This document shows positions 10,206 through 20,783 of a stretch of DNA of 64,000 bases, piece by piece. The notes beneath the pieces were generated by a model. That model was given only the letters and a program-made list of their open reading frames with translations, had not been told where the DNA came from and did not search any database. The stretch comes from Yponomeuta sedellus (lineage: Eukaryota; Arthropoda; Insecta; Lepidoptera; Yponomeutidae), in contig OW203740.1 in the NCBI GenBank assembly GCA_934045075.1, positions 15,946,944-16,010,943 of the forward strand. Reading direction: 5' to 3'. Within the stretch, counting starts at the first letter, position 1, and the number at the start of each line of letters is the position of its first letter. The translations under genes and the position numbers were made by a program.

Positions 10206-10470
10206 TTCTTCTTCAGGCTATATTATGTAGTCCACTGCTGGACATAGCCCTCCCCTAATGAGCGCCATAGCGCCCTGTCTTCAGCTTGCCGCATCCAGCA
10301 TCTGCCCGCAGCAGATCGTCATCCCACCTGGTCGGCGTTCTACACTACGTTTGCCGAGTCGCGGTCTCCACTCAAGAACACGCTTTACTCCCACGGTTGT
10401 CGGTTCTTCGTGAGATATGGCCAGCCCACTGCCACTTCTGCTTGCCTATTCTCTGACTATGGTTGATAGT
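10206..10470 (-). mobile_element. Repeat G, long-body subtype
   Basis: 'ggctatattatgtagtccac' then 'gagcgccatagcgccctgtc' and 'ctacgtttgccgagtcgcgg' match 63085-63425 and 58391-58512. Read on the minus strand it ends in the family's (GAA)n tail. This subtype shares only the tail side with the copies at 17768 and 36105. Confidence 0.75.
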
Positions 10471-10774
10471 CATTATATAAACTTATTTTAATACATCTTC
10501 CAGCAACAACAAGAACTTCTTACTAGTCCTTTTGCAAACCTTTGATTCTCGCTAGACTCGAAGATTCAAAGAGAATCGTTCGATAGGCCAATTAATGAGT
10601 TATTTGGTATGACAGTTTCTTGTTCTTTTACAAGAAAAGAAAAAAAAAATGTGTTTGGTTCGTTTTTACGTTCAAAGTATGTTTCTATATTCATAACAAA
10701 AATAAAAAAAAATACCTTAAAAACAAAATGTTAACTTAATGCACGTCAAAGCTGTTAGTTTCACAATTAATAGA
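10471..10774. other. Unassigned intronic sequence
   Basis: AT-rich with homopolymer runs. Nothing recognised. Confidence 0.4.
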
Positions 10775-11010
10775 TTACGTGGAGAAGAAATTAACAAAAG
10801 AACTCCACATAACATAACATTTACATACTGGCACATACATTGCTTCTGGCCCCACACTAGGATTCCCTATGTCGTGGAAACCAGAAACAATGACATCACA
10901 AACATGTAAACATCCAAGACCCAGGCGTTTTTTTTTGTCCCCAGCCGGGATTCGCACCCGGGACCTCTTGCATGGTAGGCAGACGCGCTACCGCTACGCC
11001 ACAGAGGTCG
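10775..11010 (-). mobile_element. tRNA-derived SINE F, near complete
   Basis: The minus strand opens with a clear tRNA-like head ('tggcgtagcggtagcgcgtc' A box, 'gggtgcgaatcccgg' B box, ending 'ctggggac'). The body 'ttgtgatgtcattgtttctg...ccacgacata...gccagaagcaatg' follows. Bodies alone recur at 23128 and 37360. Confidence 0.85.
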
Positions 11011-11094
11011 CCACCCCATGATAGATTCCACACAACTGCGCAGATATCCTATACTAGGTACATGAAATCACGGAAAAACACTATGGTGGATTTA

Positions 11095-11325
11095 AAATGT
11101 TATCACGAAATTACGTTTGTCAACTAAACTTTTGTATGTGTGGGGTATCAAATCGAAAACTCTTAATAGAGGTGCCCTAATTTTTTTTTTACAGATTGTC
11201 CTACAGTTCTGTTGTGGTACTTTGATTTAGTAAACATGTTTTCTCGTGACAAGCCGCAGACAGACAGACAGAAAGGCATGGCGAAACTTTAAGGGTTCCT
11301 TGTTGACTACAGAACCCTAAAAAGG
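11095..11325 (+). mobile_element. Repeat H fragment
   Basis: 'gcagacagacagacagaaag' followed by 'aagggttccttgttgactac' and 'agaaccctaa' has the same end structure as repeat H at 27726-28250. Class unknown, probably a non-autonomous DNA element. Confidence 0.5.
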
Positions 11326-11568
11326 GCCTAATAATTTATTACTAATCACTATTTTAGGGAAGGGGTCCGAACACGTCTTTCCTTTCTATACATGGAGCCT
11401 CAGCCTTATTTTCTACCTCTATGCGAGAATTAAAAGTAGATTTACAAAATAAAGGAACAGCTCTAAAATTGAAACAAAAAAAATCGCGTGTTCACGATCA
11501 AAATAATGTTAATGTTAACACACAAAAATTGGTGGTTCACGTTTAAAATAATGGTAATATCCACTCAC

Positions 11569-11750
11569 CAAGTAGCACTCGATAGGCTTCTCCTTGGGCC
11601 TGTGGTAGGCCTTCTGTATCTCGGTCTGCTTGAGCGCATGCGCGATGTGCAGCGCGCTGACGTCATAGCGGCCATATTGGTACTCCGGCTGCGGCAGCTC
11701 GCGCGCCGGCGACGCGTGCGCACTGCCATTGGTGACGCGCGCTGGAGACA
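11569..11750 (-). CDS. Hil: Hillarin exon 3 (internal)
   Basis: This exon encodes 60 complete codons, starting SPARVTNGS and ending KPIECYL, with the central block ALHIAHALKQTEIQKAYHRP. An acceptor (ccttcacccacag) lies at its high-coordinate side and a donor (gtgagt) after TTG. The first two bases complete the codon begun by the single base left over in exon 2, and the exon ends in phase 0, so the splice phases agree. From memory of the insect family, ALHIAHALKQTEIQK lies between the LIM domain and a charged coiled-coil region. The remaining coiled coil and the transglutaminase-like (KY/W180) domain would lie left of the window. Codon use is markedly GC-rich against its AT-rich surroundings, as expected of a conserved exon. 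Confidence 0.88.
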
Positions 11751-11814
11751 CTGTGGGTGAAGGAGAGTTGATATGTTACATACAATAGGTAACTTTTTGG
11801 AAAATAATAACTTA

Positions 11815-11915
11815 AGCGTAAGTACCACGACGTCCTAAGAAAGCCTTTTAGCCGAAACGTTGAGTTTCCACGAAGCCGCTCGAATCTCGGGGACCACTTC
11901 GCGCTTGGGCACAAT
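11815..11915. mobile_element. Possible Penelope-like remnant
   Basis: 'gtcctaagaaagccttttag' followed by CCGAAACGTTGAG has the stem-GAAAC layout of Penelope terminal motifs. It lies only about 65 bp upstream of the exon 3 acceptor in the sense of transcription. Weak evidence. Confidence 0.35.
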
Positions 11916-12126
11916 ATATAATAATGTTAGTAATAGTATTATCGATATACATAACTTGGTCACAGAAAAATTAAATTAAATTAAAAAGTTTTGGTTACTC
12001 CTTTGAAGCATGGTGTAACTTTTGTCTATTGTTTTTCTTTTTGTTTTCACTTACTATGATTAAGTTACTTCTGTTGCTTTCAGGAATTATTGTGAATGCA
12101 TATAATTGATATTAAAATAAGACTTA

Positions 12127-12373
12127 TCGTACTAATATTATAAACGCGAAAGTTTATAAATATGGATGATGTTTGTTACTCGTTCACGTAAAAACTACTG
12201 AATGGATTTTAATGAAATTTTACAATAATATAGCTTAAACATCAGAATAACTCATAGGATACAATTCATTAAGATATTGTGTGAATTGTCCAAAATATGA
12301 CGATGAGTGTCAAGTAAGTAGGAAAAAATCTAACCGATAATTCTCGCAGACCTTCGTCGCGGGCACCAGCTAG
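12127..12373 (+). mobile_element. Non-autonomous Helitron (247 bp)
   Basis: Starts TC (TCGTACTAATATTATAAACG) and ends CTAG ('cgggcaccagctag'). The base before TC is A and the base after CTAG is T, so it sits in an A|T target without TSD, as Helitrons do. The interior carries 'ttgttactcgttcacgtaaa', typical of short lepidopteran Helitrons. No Rep/helicase is encoded. Confidence 0.85.
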
Positions 12374-12704
12374 TATGTAATAGATCAAGAAATAATTGTG
12401 CAATGCACTGCCTGTGATCCTTAATAAATAACATAATCAATCAATCAGTCCGCATTCCTCCACTACTGGACATAGGCGAAAGAAGTGGAATACTTTAAAA
12501 GTGGGCAAGGTGCCAGGAAATAGAAGACTGGGCAGGATTTTTAGTGGCAACTACAAAGAATGGACCAGCGTTAAAACCACGGAGGAGCTCTTCACAATCT
12601 TACTGAACAGAGGCCGCTGTATAGAGCTGAATGCCAACCTCCAGTGATGGAGAGGCACTTAAAGAAGACGAAAGACGTAAGCGAGATAACACAATACTCA
12701 TAAG
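12374..12704. other. Intronic sequence with a LINE tail
   Basis: 12385-12450 ends in (AATC)n after 'tccttaataaataac', a likely LINE 3' end. 12470-12660 has an open plus frame (VGKVPGNRRLGRIFSGNYKE) with no family I recognise. Confidence 0.35.
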
Positions 12705-13215
12705 GACTTCTTTCTGTGCTCGTTATGCACATTTGTGAAGTCATAGTAGCAGTACCCATCGCTCACGGCGAAGGAAAACATCGTGAGGAAACCCTAGTGT
12801 TTGAAGTGTTAATATACTTTAGCGCTTGCTACGTACAATCATGGGCCCTATGTGGCCCAAGAATCTCAAGTCTAGTCTAACTAACAACCAGGGACCATTA
12901 CTTGCTCCCGGCTCCATACCTACAGCGAAAACGTGCCGATTCCGTATTTAATGAGCCTTAAACACCTCGGCTAGTAGGTTCACCACGCAGAGAGGTCCCA
13001 CATGGGCGTTGTCAATGCGTTGCGTTAGTGCTGCGTTGACTGAACGGTGACGCTCCGTTGTTCAATATATAAATCTGAACGACATGCCACACGATGCGAG
13101 CTTCGAACCCGCGTAGTAATTAAGCCCATACTATCTCTCTCTGAAAGAAGGCCTGTGCCCTACAGTGTGACGTACTGAGGCTCCATTATCAGTGTCACTA
13201 TGATCTATAGTAACT
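12705..13215 (+). mobile_element. Fragments of SINE C
   Basis: 12712-12830 carries 'gcgaaggaaaacatcgtgag' in plus orientation; 13098-13190 carries the far end ('tctctctctgaaagaaggcc'). A diverged 'ctatgtggcccaagaatctc' lies between them. Possibly two overlapping old copies. Confidence 0.6.
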
Positions 13216-13411
13216 AGGTAACAAGGATGCAAATTGTGCGGTTGCACTAGTAACATTAAGATAAAGGAACTTCTACCTCAGAGCATGACGGTGGGTGGAT
13301 CATTGCAGTAGTCAGTAGTATAATAATATGTTATTATAATGATATTGTGTTACTGTAGGATGGATAGGGATTTTTCTATGAGTAACGAACAATAATTACT
13401 AGTAGAGTGTG
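13216..13411. other. Unassigned sequence before the tetranucleotide block
   Basis: No repeat or exon recognised. Confidence 0.4.
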
Positions 13412-13705
13412 TGAATGAGTGAGTGAGTGAGTGAGTGAGTAAGTGAGTGAGTGAGTGAGTGAGTGAGTGAGTGAGTGAGTGAGTGAGTGAGTGAGTGAGT
13501 GAGTGAGTGAGTGAGTGAGAGAGAGAGAGAAAGCGAGCGAGCGAGCGAGCGAACAAATGAACGAACGAACGAACGAACGAACGAACGAACGAACGAACGA
13601 ACGAACGAACGAACGAACAAACGAACGAACGAACGAACGAACGAACGAACGAACGAACGAACGAACGAATGAATGAACGAACGAAAAAACGAACGAATGA
13701 ATGAT
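13412..13705. repeat. Compound tetranucleotide microsatellite
   Basis: A (GTGA)n run of about 110 bp passes through a short GA run and (GAGC)n into (GAAC)n for about 150 bp. The minus-strand frames made of FVRS and LTHS repeats are produced by this array and are not genes. Confidence 0.97.
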
Positions 13706-14007
13706 TTAATGTCACAAATGATCTCGATCTTGATTTGATGTTGGGTATAAACGTTTTTTCATACACGCTAACTCCTCCGGTGCCTTGGAAGTCTCTCCCA
13801 TCTAGTCTGGTATAGTCGTATCGGGTCGTGTGGGCCGACGATATTGTGAAAGCTACTGAGAGATATCGCCAACACTACCACTACTTTACTACGACCAACT
13901 TATTTCTCATGTGAATTATCTCATTGATCTCGCTTTGGGTGCTACCCCGAATTATTCATCTACGAGTATGTACTTCTGGAAAGATCTTATATAATACTTC
14001 TTTATGT

Positions 14008-14235
14008 AAATGGGTGGGACATCTTGCGAGGCAGCAAGACGGCAGGTGGATCAGGGCAATCACTCAGTGGCGAAAGACAACAGGACGACGGTCATTGGGC
14101 AGACCAGCGCCCCTCTGGGATATCGTTGAGTCACCGGAGGGTCCGTGAATGAGGCAAGAGTTCGTGAGAGATAGAATTTGGGGGAAAAGGCTCCAGTGTA
14201 CCCAACAGTAGGCAGCGGCGGGCTGATGATGATGA
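14008..14235 (+). pseudogene. RTE-type LINE 3' end with (GAT)n tail
   Basis: KWVGHLARQQDGRWIRAITQW followed by TGRRSLGRPAPLWD matches the conserved KWRWAGH...DGRW...TGRRSxGRPxxRWxD region. The tail after 14190 has the QW-stop region decayed ('ccaacagtaggcagcggcgg') and then gatgatgatga. Confidence 0.85.
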
Positions 14236-14777
14236 TGGTCTTCTGGAAAACATTGCCAACGGCAACCTCTTTACTCCGACCACCTTATTTCTTTAGGGAA
14301 TTGTCTCATAATACTCGATTTAGGCGTGCGTTATGTCCCGAATTCCTGGACTCCATCGTCACACTACACCCGCATCGTTACACACGAGCGAGCCGCCAAC
14401 GATCCGAAGATTTATTCGATCGCACCGTTATTGTGGTGGATTATGCGCGCCTCATAACACGCTCATTAGCATTTGTTGATATTCAACAGCGCCAAACAAT
14501 GAATAGGTTGACCTAGAAGGCCTCCTATTCAGTGCACTTTTACTGGCAGACAAACTGCCAGGATCCGCATTCCAGGCCGTTGTTTTAAATTTTACAACCT
14601 CAATTTTTAAACGACTGCCGAGACAAGACAGTTGTAACGTTTTCAGAATTCATGTTTATGCAATTTTATAAGTATATACTTATTATTATTATTAAAATCG
14701 TTATTGCACAAAACACAAAGTTTTTGATACAAAGGCGTACTTGATGCTAAGTAGCGTTTTTGTCCAGTCAACTTAAA
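14236..14777. other. Unassigned intron with one open frame
   Basis: A 112-codon plus frame (14178-14516) overlaps the RTE tail at its start. Its later part (HPHRYTRASRQRSEDLFDRT) is moderately GC-rich, but I recognise no domain. Possibly transposon-derived. Confidence 0.3.
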
Positions 14778-14830
14778 CGTTTTTACATAGATAAATAGAT
14801 AATACTTTATTGCACAACCAGAAAAAAGAG
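14778..14830 (-). mobile_element. LINE 3' tip
   Basis: 'atagataatactttattgca' is the reversed 'tgcaataaagt(atct)n' end also seen at 17003, 27398 and 50785. Confidence 0.6.
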
Positions 14831-15045
14831 TACAACCCTGATTTATTAAATCTAAGTAATGTTACGTAATTATCCACCTTAGAACAGATTACGTACTCTT
14901 ATCACACCTGTATTATACTGAAATAAACTGAAATCGTGTAAAATCCCTCTCAAGTATACAAATTCAGTAAAACAGTACGAAGATGTAATGTAAGGTATGT
15001 GACGCCCACAAACGAAGAAATAGTTTCATCAGGATGTTCTATATA

Positions 15046-15386
15046 GGTGATTGGAATCAATCACTTGAGTTAAGCAACAGCAGGCGCGGTCAGGTACTGG
15101 ATGGGTGACCATCCCGTGACTACGGCTAGCGGCATATTTTCCGAGCGCTTCCGTGCTTTGCAAGACACATTAAGTCGTTGGTGCCGGCTGTCATGTAATG
15201 GTAGTCGTTAAGCCATGTCAAAGGCGTAATGGATGGCTAGATAACTTCTGACGGTAAAACCCGCCACTGTCTTACAATCCTCCACGAACCCGGACTTGGT
15301 CCCCGTGGTGGAGTATGGCCTAACCTTCCTGTGATGCAGGAAGAGACTCGTGTCCGAACAGTAGGGGCATATCAAGGGTTGATATC
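15046..15386 (+). mobile_element. 5S-SINE, complete plus-strand copy
   Basis: This copy defines the family. Its first 80 bp reproduce the 3' half of 5S rRNA in order: 'gagttaagcaacagcaggcg' (5S: GAAGTTAAGCAACATCGGGCG), then 'cggtcaggtactggatgggtg' split across two blocks, then 'accatcccgtgactac'. These cover the 5S internal promoter boxes A, IE and C. A shared body follows: 'ttgcaagacacattaagtcg', 'ggtgccggctgtcatgtaat', 'cttacaatcctcc', ending 'aagggttgatatca'. There is no coding capacity, so it must rely on a LINE reverse transcriptase. A 5S-derived head is the defining mark of the SINE3 class. Confidence 0.88.
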
Positions 15387-15962
15387 ATATATATAGTAAG
15401 ATTGTACTGAGAATCTAAAATCAACTCTATTTCTTCATAATGGGAATAGCTCAGAGCTCAGATAAAACGTGATATGCCGCTGTGTGCACCGCAAAATGTG
15501 ACTGGCGATTGTTAGTGAAGTCATTAAGTTATACATATAGTTAGTTGTTAACCAGATACTGTAGTTAATAGAAGGTTTCATGTTGCTGGGTATTCGTTGC
15601 ATAAATACATTAAACATGAAGCTATGTCATCTAGTGATTGTTTGTAGTTACCCGACCGATTGTTATACCTAAATATATCCACTGCAGTATCGTCGTCGTA
15701 GATAATAACTGTAATTATAATGTTATACTCCTCAAGTGCAGTTTTAATAGTATTTTTTAAGTATGCATGTCTAGAAGTACTGTATATATATTTGTAGGTA
15801 AAATGTCACAATGCAATGATAAAAGCTAACAAATTCACAATAATATCGTCATAACTAATTACTTACAGTAATATTATTACATAAATGATTTACTAATTTT
15901 ACTATTTAATTATAACAGTAAAATAATAAAAATTTCATATATTAAATTATAAATTTCATATG

Positions 15963-15968
<6 letters not shown>
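15387..15968. other. Unassigned AT-rich intron
   Basis: No gene or repeat recognised before the TA run. Confidence 0.4.

Positions 15969-16052
<84 letters not shown>
15969..16052. repeat. (TA)n microsatellite
   Basis: About 42 uninterrupted TA units. The minus-strand YIYI frame is an artefact of this run. Confidence 0.98.
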
Positions 16053-16058
<6 letters not shown>

Positions 16059-16061
16059 GGG

Positions 16062-16215
16062 AAAGATAAAAAGTACCGGGAAAAGTGCGTGCATGCAACG
16101 ACTTATGAACGTTGATGAAGCGAAGGTGATCTGTCAGGATCGTGGCAAGTGGCAATCCCTGGTCTCTGCCTACCCCTCTGGGATACAGGCGTGAGGTTAT
16201 GTATGTATGTATAGT
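16062..16215 (+). pseudogene. LINE V 3' end with (TATG)n tail
   Basis: One frame reads NVDEAKVICQDRGKWQSLVS then AYPSGIQA and stop (here 'caatccctg' gives QSL), followed by 'ggttatgtatgtatgtat'. Other copies carry the same C-terminus and tail, so the short TATG run is the element's native 3' tail. Confidence 0.8.
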
Positions 16216-16428
16216 ATTTTTTCTAGCACAGAGTATGCTGGCCGAATGGGGTCACCATACAACTGTTCATAAAACTCGTGTAAAATGAAACTTTACTCAC
16301 AAACGGTACCTTTCAACCGGTTCTACTTTGTTTATAGTCTATTAGCCACACCCTGCTTACGACGTAAAACTCAATATCTCCCGTCTACATAGGCTATGTT
16401 TATTTTTGGAAGAATATAATCATGACGA

Positions 16429-16765
16429 TATCAACCTTTGGTATGCCCCCACTGCTGGCGCACGGGTCTCTTTCTGCATCACAGAGGTTAGCCCATAATC
16501 ATAATCGAGGTAATTACTCAATTCAACGAAATTAAAACAATAGCAATAACATCCACACGACACAATTACTGTTCCTGGTCTCTTACTAGGATAACCTTCC
16601 ATGGTTACCATGGCACAGGTCATGCTAAGGCTAAGAAGTCACAAACAAGAAAATACATCCAGACTGGGGCCATTTGTACAAATTGTACATCGGCCCCCAG
16701 TGGGAATCAGACTCACGACCTCCGGTATGGACATCAGACACTAGGCCAACGTGACAGTCAGAAAA
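16429..16765 (-). mobile_element. 5S-SINE tail joined to SINE E
   Basis: 16429-16497 is the terminal 70 bp of a 5S-SINE. 16500-16765 is SINE E on the minus strand with a tRNA-like head at 16700-16760 ('gtcgtgagtctgattcccac' B box). The body contains 'tacatccagactggggccat' and 'tcctggtctcttactaggat'. Confidence 0.7.
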
Positions 16766-17002
16766 ATTAAATTATAAGGCCTTCTATAATTTCTATAATG
16801 TTGTGTGCCCTATCGGGTTCACAGGGTCCAGCAAAGATCCATATTCTGAAAGAGATAGGAAGAGAAAGAGATAAATATTTATGTATGTATATTATTATTT
16901 AAATATTTGTACCTTATATCGTAGGTAATTGTAAGTAATCATATTCTCGCACTCTTTTGCTGTTTGTTATCAATATAATTTTCGATTTAACTATTTATGT
17001 AC

Positions 17003-17168
17003 ATGCACCACGTACCGACTACATTCTTCATGCAATCCACTCCATCCAAAGGTTGTCTGGAAGAGATCGCTCTTAGCGATAAGACCGCCAATCGTATACT
17101 TAGATTTAAGAATCATGGTTGTAATATTTTTCTGGTTGTGCAATAAAGTGTTCTCTATCTATCTATCT
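17003..17168 (+). mobile_element. LINE 3' end with (ATCT)n tail
   Basis: 'actccatccaaaggttgtct', 'cttagcgataagaccgccaa' and 'ggttgtgcaataaagtgttc' lead into ctatctatctatct. Near-identical ends occur at 27398-27582 and 50785-50932, so this family was active fairly recently. Confidence 0.8.
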
Positions 17169-17767
17169 AAATAAGAATTTTACTTATGTTACTCGGTAAA
17201 ATTCTCATTTCGAAAACAGGCGATGGGACAGTTTCAATCCATGGTATTATAAAATAATTAAGGTACTCTTAACCTAATTTTACAAAATGACCAGCAGACA
17301 GACACGGCCATTCATAATTCCTCAAAGTAAATTGGCATAAAAATCGATGGATACAATTCTTTTACGCTCTTTTCAGAGAAATACTAAGAAATAGCAGTAT
17401 AGTTAACTATTTATTCACTTAGCAAAATTCTTAATTCAGAAACCGGCCCTTACTCCCGCTTGCACTAACAGTGCTAATCTACCGTTTTTACAGTTGTTTA
17501 TTTTGTATGAACTATAGCTAACTGACGATTAACAAATTGTGTTAGAGAAATCGGGGGTTAATAAATGATTACTAGCACAAGAAATTTCCATAAAAAGGTA
17601 CTTCCAAACGTCGTGTTGAAATGGTGTCGTTGACCCCGTGCCTATAAACATTCCACACAAAGTTACGAGCGTAAAGTAATACTATATGTACTTCTTAGGC
17701 AGTTGTTACTCACAGAAGAGGAAAGTTATGTTTGTAGGTACCCATTCACATGATAATCTTTCCATAA
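17169..17767. other. Unassigned intronic sequence
   Basis: No gene or repeat recognised. Confidence 0.4.
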
Positions 17768-18015
17768 ACGCGTTTCCTACACCTAACCCAAATTCTTCCC
17801 GCGGGTGTCGTAAAAGGCGACTAAGGGACACAAACCGGGGGGTGGGCAGCAGCGCCCCTGCAGTACAATTCCACCAAACTGCGATCCCCAACCCGCATGC
17901 CCAGCGTGGGGATTATGGGCATTACCCCCAATGATGGCACAACCTTGCGCTATGGCGCTAATTAGGGGAGGGCTATGTCCAACAGTGGACTACTATAGCC
18001 TGAAGAAGAAGTAGA
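17768..18015 (+). mobile_element. Repeat G, short-body subtype
   Basis: 'cccaaattcttcccgcgggt', 'aaaccggggggtgggcagca' and 'gtccaacagtggactactat' end in gaagaagaag. It includes the whole core shared with the 36-38 kb copies. Confidence 0.85.
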
Positions 18016-18065
18016 AACGGGTTTCAAAAAATCCGTAAAGCACACTTTGCGGCAAAGGACTATTA

Positions 18066-18297
18066 TTTTTTTATGTAGCCTATAAACGTCTCACTGCAGG
18101 GCACGGCCTCCCTCATAGAGAGAGTATGGGCTTATTTACTACGCGTGCCCACCGCGGATTGCCAATTTCAAGCGCTCAGGTATTTCAACACCTTATCAGA
18201 CACTCAGAATTTCTCACGATGTTTTCCTTCATAGTCAGCGAGTGGTATTGCTACTATAACTCCACAAATGTACATAACTTGGCAAACAAAGTTATGA
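18066..18297 (-). mobile_element. SINE C truncated at a LINE
   Basis: 'cactgcagggcacggcctcc', 'ccaccgcggattgccaattt' and 'gttttccttcatagtcagcg' run to 'ggcaaacaaagtta', where the tail of the minus-strand LINE begins. The SINE head does not resume beyond the LINE's far end at 20340, so the insertion site was later rearranged or deleted. Confidence 0.75.
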
Positions 18298-20340
18298 AAT
18301 GAAATGAAAAGGTTTTATTCAAAGTAGCGCAGAAGCTGCGGCTTAATGAACGTTACAATTCAAACTAGGTGTCCATTTCAAAATCTTGGAGAAAAAATGG
18401 TCAAAAAGCTCCAAACTTAGTCTTTTCAAAGTCCTTAATTAACATAGTTTACATAATTATTATAAAACATAGAACTCATACATTGTACTGGCTTTAATTC
18501 CAGACCTCATTGTCATCTAGATAATCCTTTATGTTATAGTAGCCCTTTTGGCACCAAGTGTGCTTAACATATTTTTTGAACCGCGATTCAGGTAAGGTTA
18601 ATATATCTTCAGGGGTTTTATTATAGAAGCGTATACAATGCCCCATGAAGGATGTATTAACCTTTGCCAGCCTAAATAGTGGGAACGAAAGTTTATGTTT
18701 ATTTCCAGTATTTACATTGTGTTGGCTACCCAAAGTTTTAAAGTTCCTGATATTTTTCCTGACGTACATAATGTTTTCATAGATATACTGACTGGCAACT
18801 GTCAGGATGTTAGTTTCTTTAAAGAAATCTCTTAACGAATCTCTACTGCCTAGCTTATAAATGAATCTGATCGCTCTCTTCTGCAAGACAAAGATGGTCT
18901 CAATATCTGCAGCCCGTCCCCACAGTAGTATGCCATAGGACATACATAACACTATGAAAGTAACTAAAATAAACAAGCCTAGCAGTTGCGACGTCAGTTA
19001 GTACCCTAATTCTTTTAACTGCATATGCTGCTGAACTAAGCCTATTTGCTATTTTTTTTATATGAGGACCCCATTGAAGCTTTGCATCAATTGTGATACC
19101 TAGAAATACAGTTTCATTTACAAGGTCTAATTTGTCATTTCCCAACATAACATTGCTGTCAACCGCTTTGACATTTGGTAGAGTGAACTTTATACATTTT
19201 GTCTTCTTTAAATTTAAAAATAAGTTATTGGTAGTAAACCAATTATGTACCCGAGAGAGAGCATTATTTGTGCTGTCAAGGTCATTTTCTTGTCTCTTAA
19301 TTTTAAAAATAAGTGACGTGTCATCTGCGAATAATACTATCTCTGACATATTTTGAACCATAAACGGCAAATCATTTACATATACGAGGAAGAGGAACGG
19401 CCCCAAAATAGATCCTGTGGCACTCCTATCTCGACCTCTGACCCTGAAGATTTAGTTCGATTTATTTCAGCTCTTTGAATTCTTCCTTCTAAATATGATG
19501 TCATAAGTTTTAGGCTATTTCCGTTTATACCATAGTGCTTTAATTTTAAAAGAAGTGTTTTATGGTCCACGCAATCAAATGCTTTCGACAAGTCACAGAA
19601 TACGCCTATAGCATCCTTGCGATCTTCCCATGCACAAAATATATGTTTAACTAACATGACGCCGGCGTCCGTTGTAGAGCGCCCTTGTGTGAATCCGAAT
19701 TGCTGACCATGGAGAAGTTGATAGTTGTTGAAGTGTGTAAGCAGTTGACCTAGAACCATCTTCTCGAATATTTTACTTAAAACGGGTAAAACCGAGACTG
19801 GTCTGAAATTTGTGCGATCTTGCTTATCACCACTTTTAAATAAAGGAACGAGCTTACTATATTTCATTAGATCAGGGAATATACCCTCATCTAAACATTG
19901 GTTAAAGATTTTGGCTAAATGGGGTGCTAGGGTATCGATTACTGAGCTAACTACTGTTACTGACATACCCCACAAGTCTTCAGTTTTTTTAAGCTTTAGC
20001 TTTTTAAACGATTTAATCACTGTATGTGCTTCAATATAGTCAAACGAAAAATCGTGATCGCATGGGGGGACATTGTCTTTCAAAATACTTTCAGCGAGAG
20101 CTGGAGAAGAGTCTAATGGAGCTGTCGTTACAATTGGAACATTTGTAAAGAATTGCTCAAAAGCCGTAGCAAGGTCTTCATTTAAGGTTATTAATTTATC
20201 ATCTACTTTAAGTGAAAATTCGCGATCTCCCAATTTGGATTTACAGGTTTCTTTATTTATAATAGCCCAAATTGTTTTAGATTTATTAGAAGATTGAAGG
20301 ATTTTTGATTTTATGTGCTCGCATTTTGCTTTGTGGCAGA
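18298..20340 (-). pseudogene. 5'-truncated Jockey/CR1-group LINE with reverse transcriptase
   Basis: The minus strand encodes most of a non-LTR reverse transcriptase. In order: FRPVSVLPVLSKIFEKMV, QFGFTQGRSTTDA, motif A DLSKAFDCVDH, IGVPQ, then GPFLFLVYVNDLP, motif C FADDTSLIF with both catalytic aspartates, and a C-terminus ending YLDDNEVWN and stop at 18494. Two single-base-type frameshifts break it: one after IGVPQ near 19400, one near 18940. No endonuclease or ORF1 is present, so the copy is 5' truncated at about 20340. The 3' UTR (18298-18493) has AATAAA and ends in (CATTT)n. Reading is otherwise open, so the copy is fairly young. Clade placement by motif only. Confidence 0.92.
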
Positions 20341-20377
20341 CGGCCTAAAATAATTTTGAATATAGTTTAACATACTG

Positions 20378-20590
20378 TATAAAGGTACTTGCAAAAGTGC
20401 CGAAAAGTCGGAAAATTGTAAAAATGTAAAATTAAACGAGTAAAATCCGTGTAAATACAGTTTTTATTCCGGACCTAACCTAAGTCTTCCGGGACCACGG
20501 TGCTTGCAAAAGTGCCGAAACGTCGGAAAATTGTAAAAATATGAAAATAAACGAGTAAAATCCGTGTAAATACAGTTTTTATTCTGTTAA
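20378..20590 (+). mobile_element. Tandem pair of Penelope-like repeat units
   Basis: Two units of about 87 bp (20383-20469, 20499-20585) share 'gcttgcaaaagtgccgaaa', CGTCGGAAAATTG and 'gagtaaaatccgtgtaaata'. The first has a G-to-A change style variant (GAAAAGTCGG for GAAACGTCGG). Confidence 0.6.
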
Positions 20591-20599
20591 TTAAGTATC

Positions 20600-20783
20600 A
20601 AAATTTAGTTCGATTCCAACTAGGGGCCGCCGTACCTATACAAATTTGTACAAATGGCCTCAGTCTGGGAGTTTTTTTCATGTTTGTGATATCTTTGCCT
20701 GGTTATCAAAGCACCGGATATCCGAATTGGGAACCAGGACAAGTGATTGCATTGTGTGGATGTTATTTGATTATTTCGATATG
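20600..20783 (+). mobile_element. SINE E copy
   Basis: Begins in the B box ('ttcgattccaactagggg'), then 'gccgtacctatacaaatttg', 'tttgcctggttatcaaagca' and 'attgtgtggatgttatttga'. It abuts the 5S-SINE at 20784. Confidence 0.65.

Noticed and set aside
11565..11914. Other minus frames over hillarin exon 3
   Set aside because: Out of phase with exon 2 and cross the acceptor; only the SPARV...ECYL frame fits.
13350..13766. Long minus frames of FVRS/LTHS repeats
   Set aside because: Produced entirely by the tetranucleotide microsatellite; open in several frames at once.
15061..15126. 5S rRNA gene
   Set aside because: Only the 3' half is present, followed by a conserved non-5S body in many dispersed copies.
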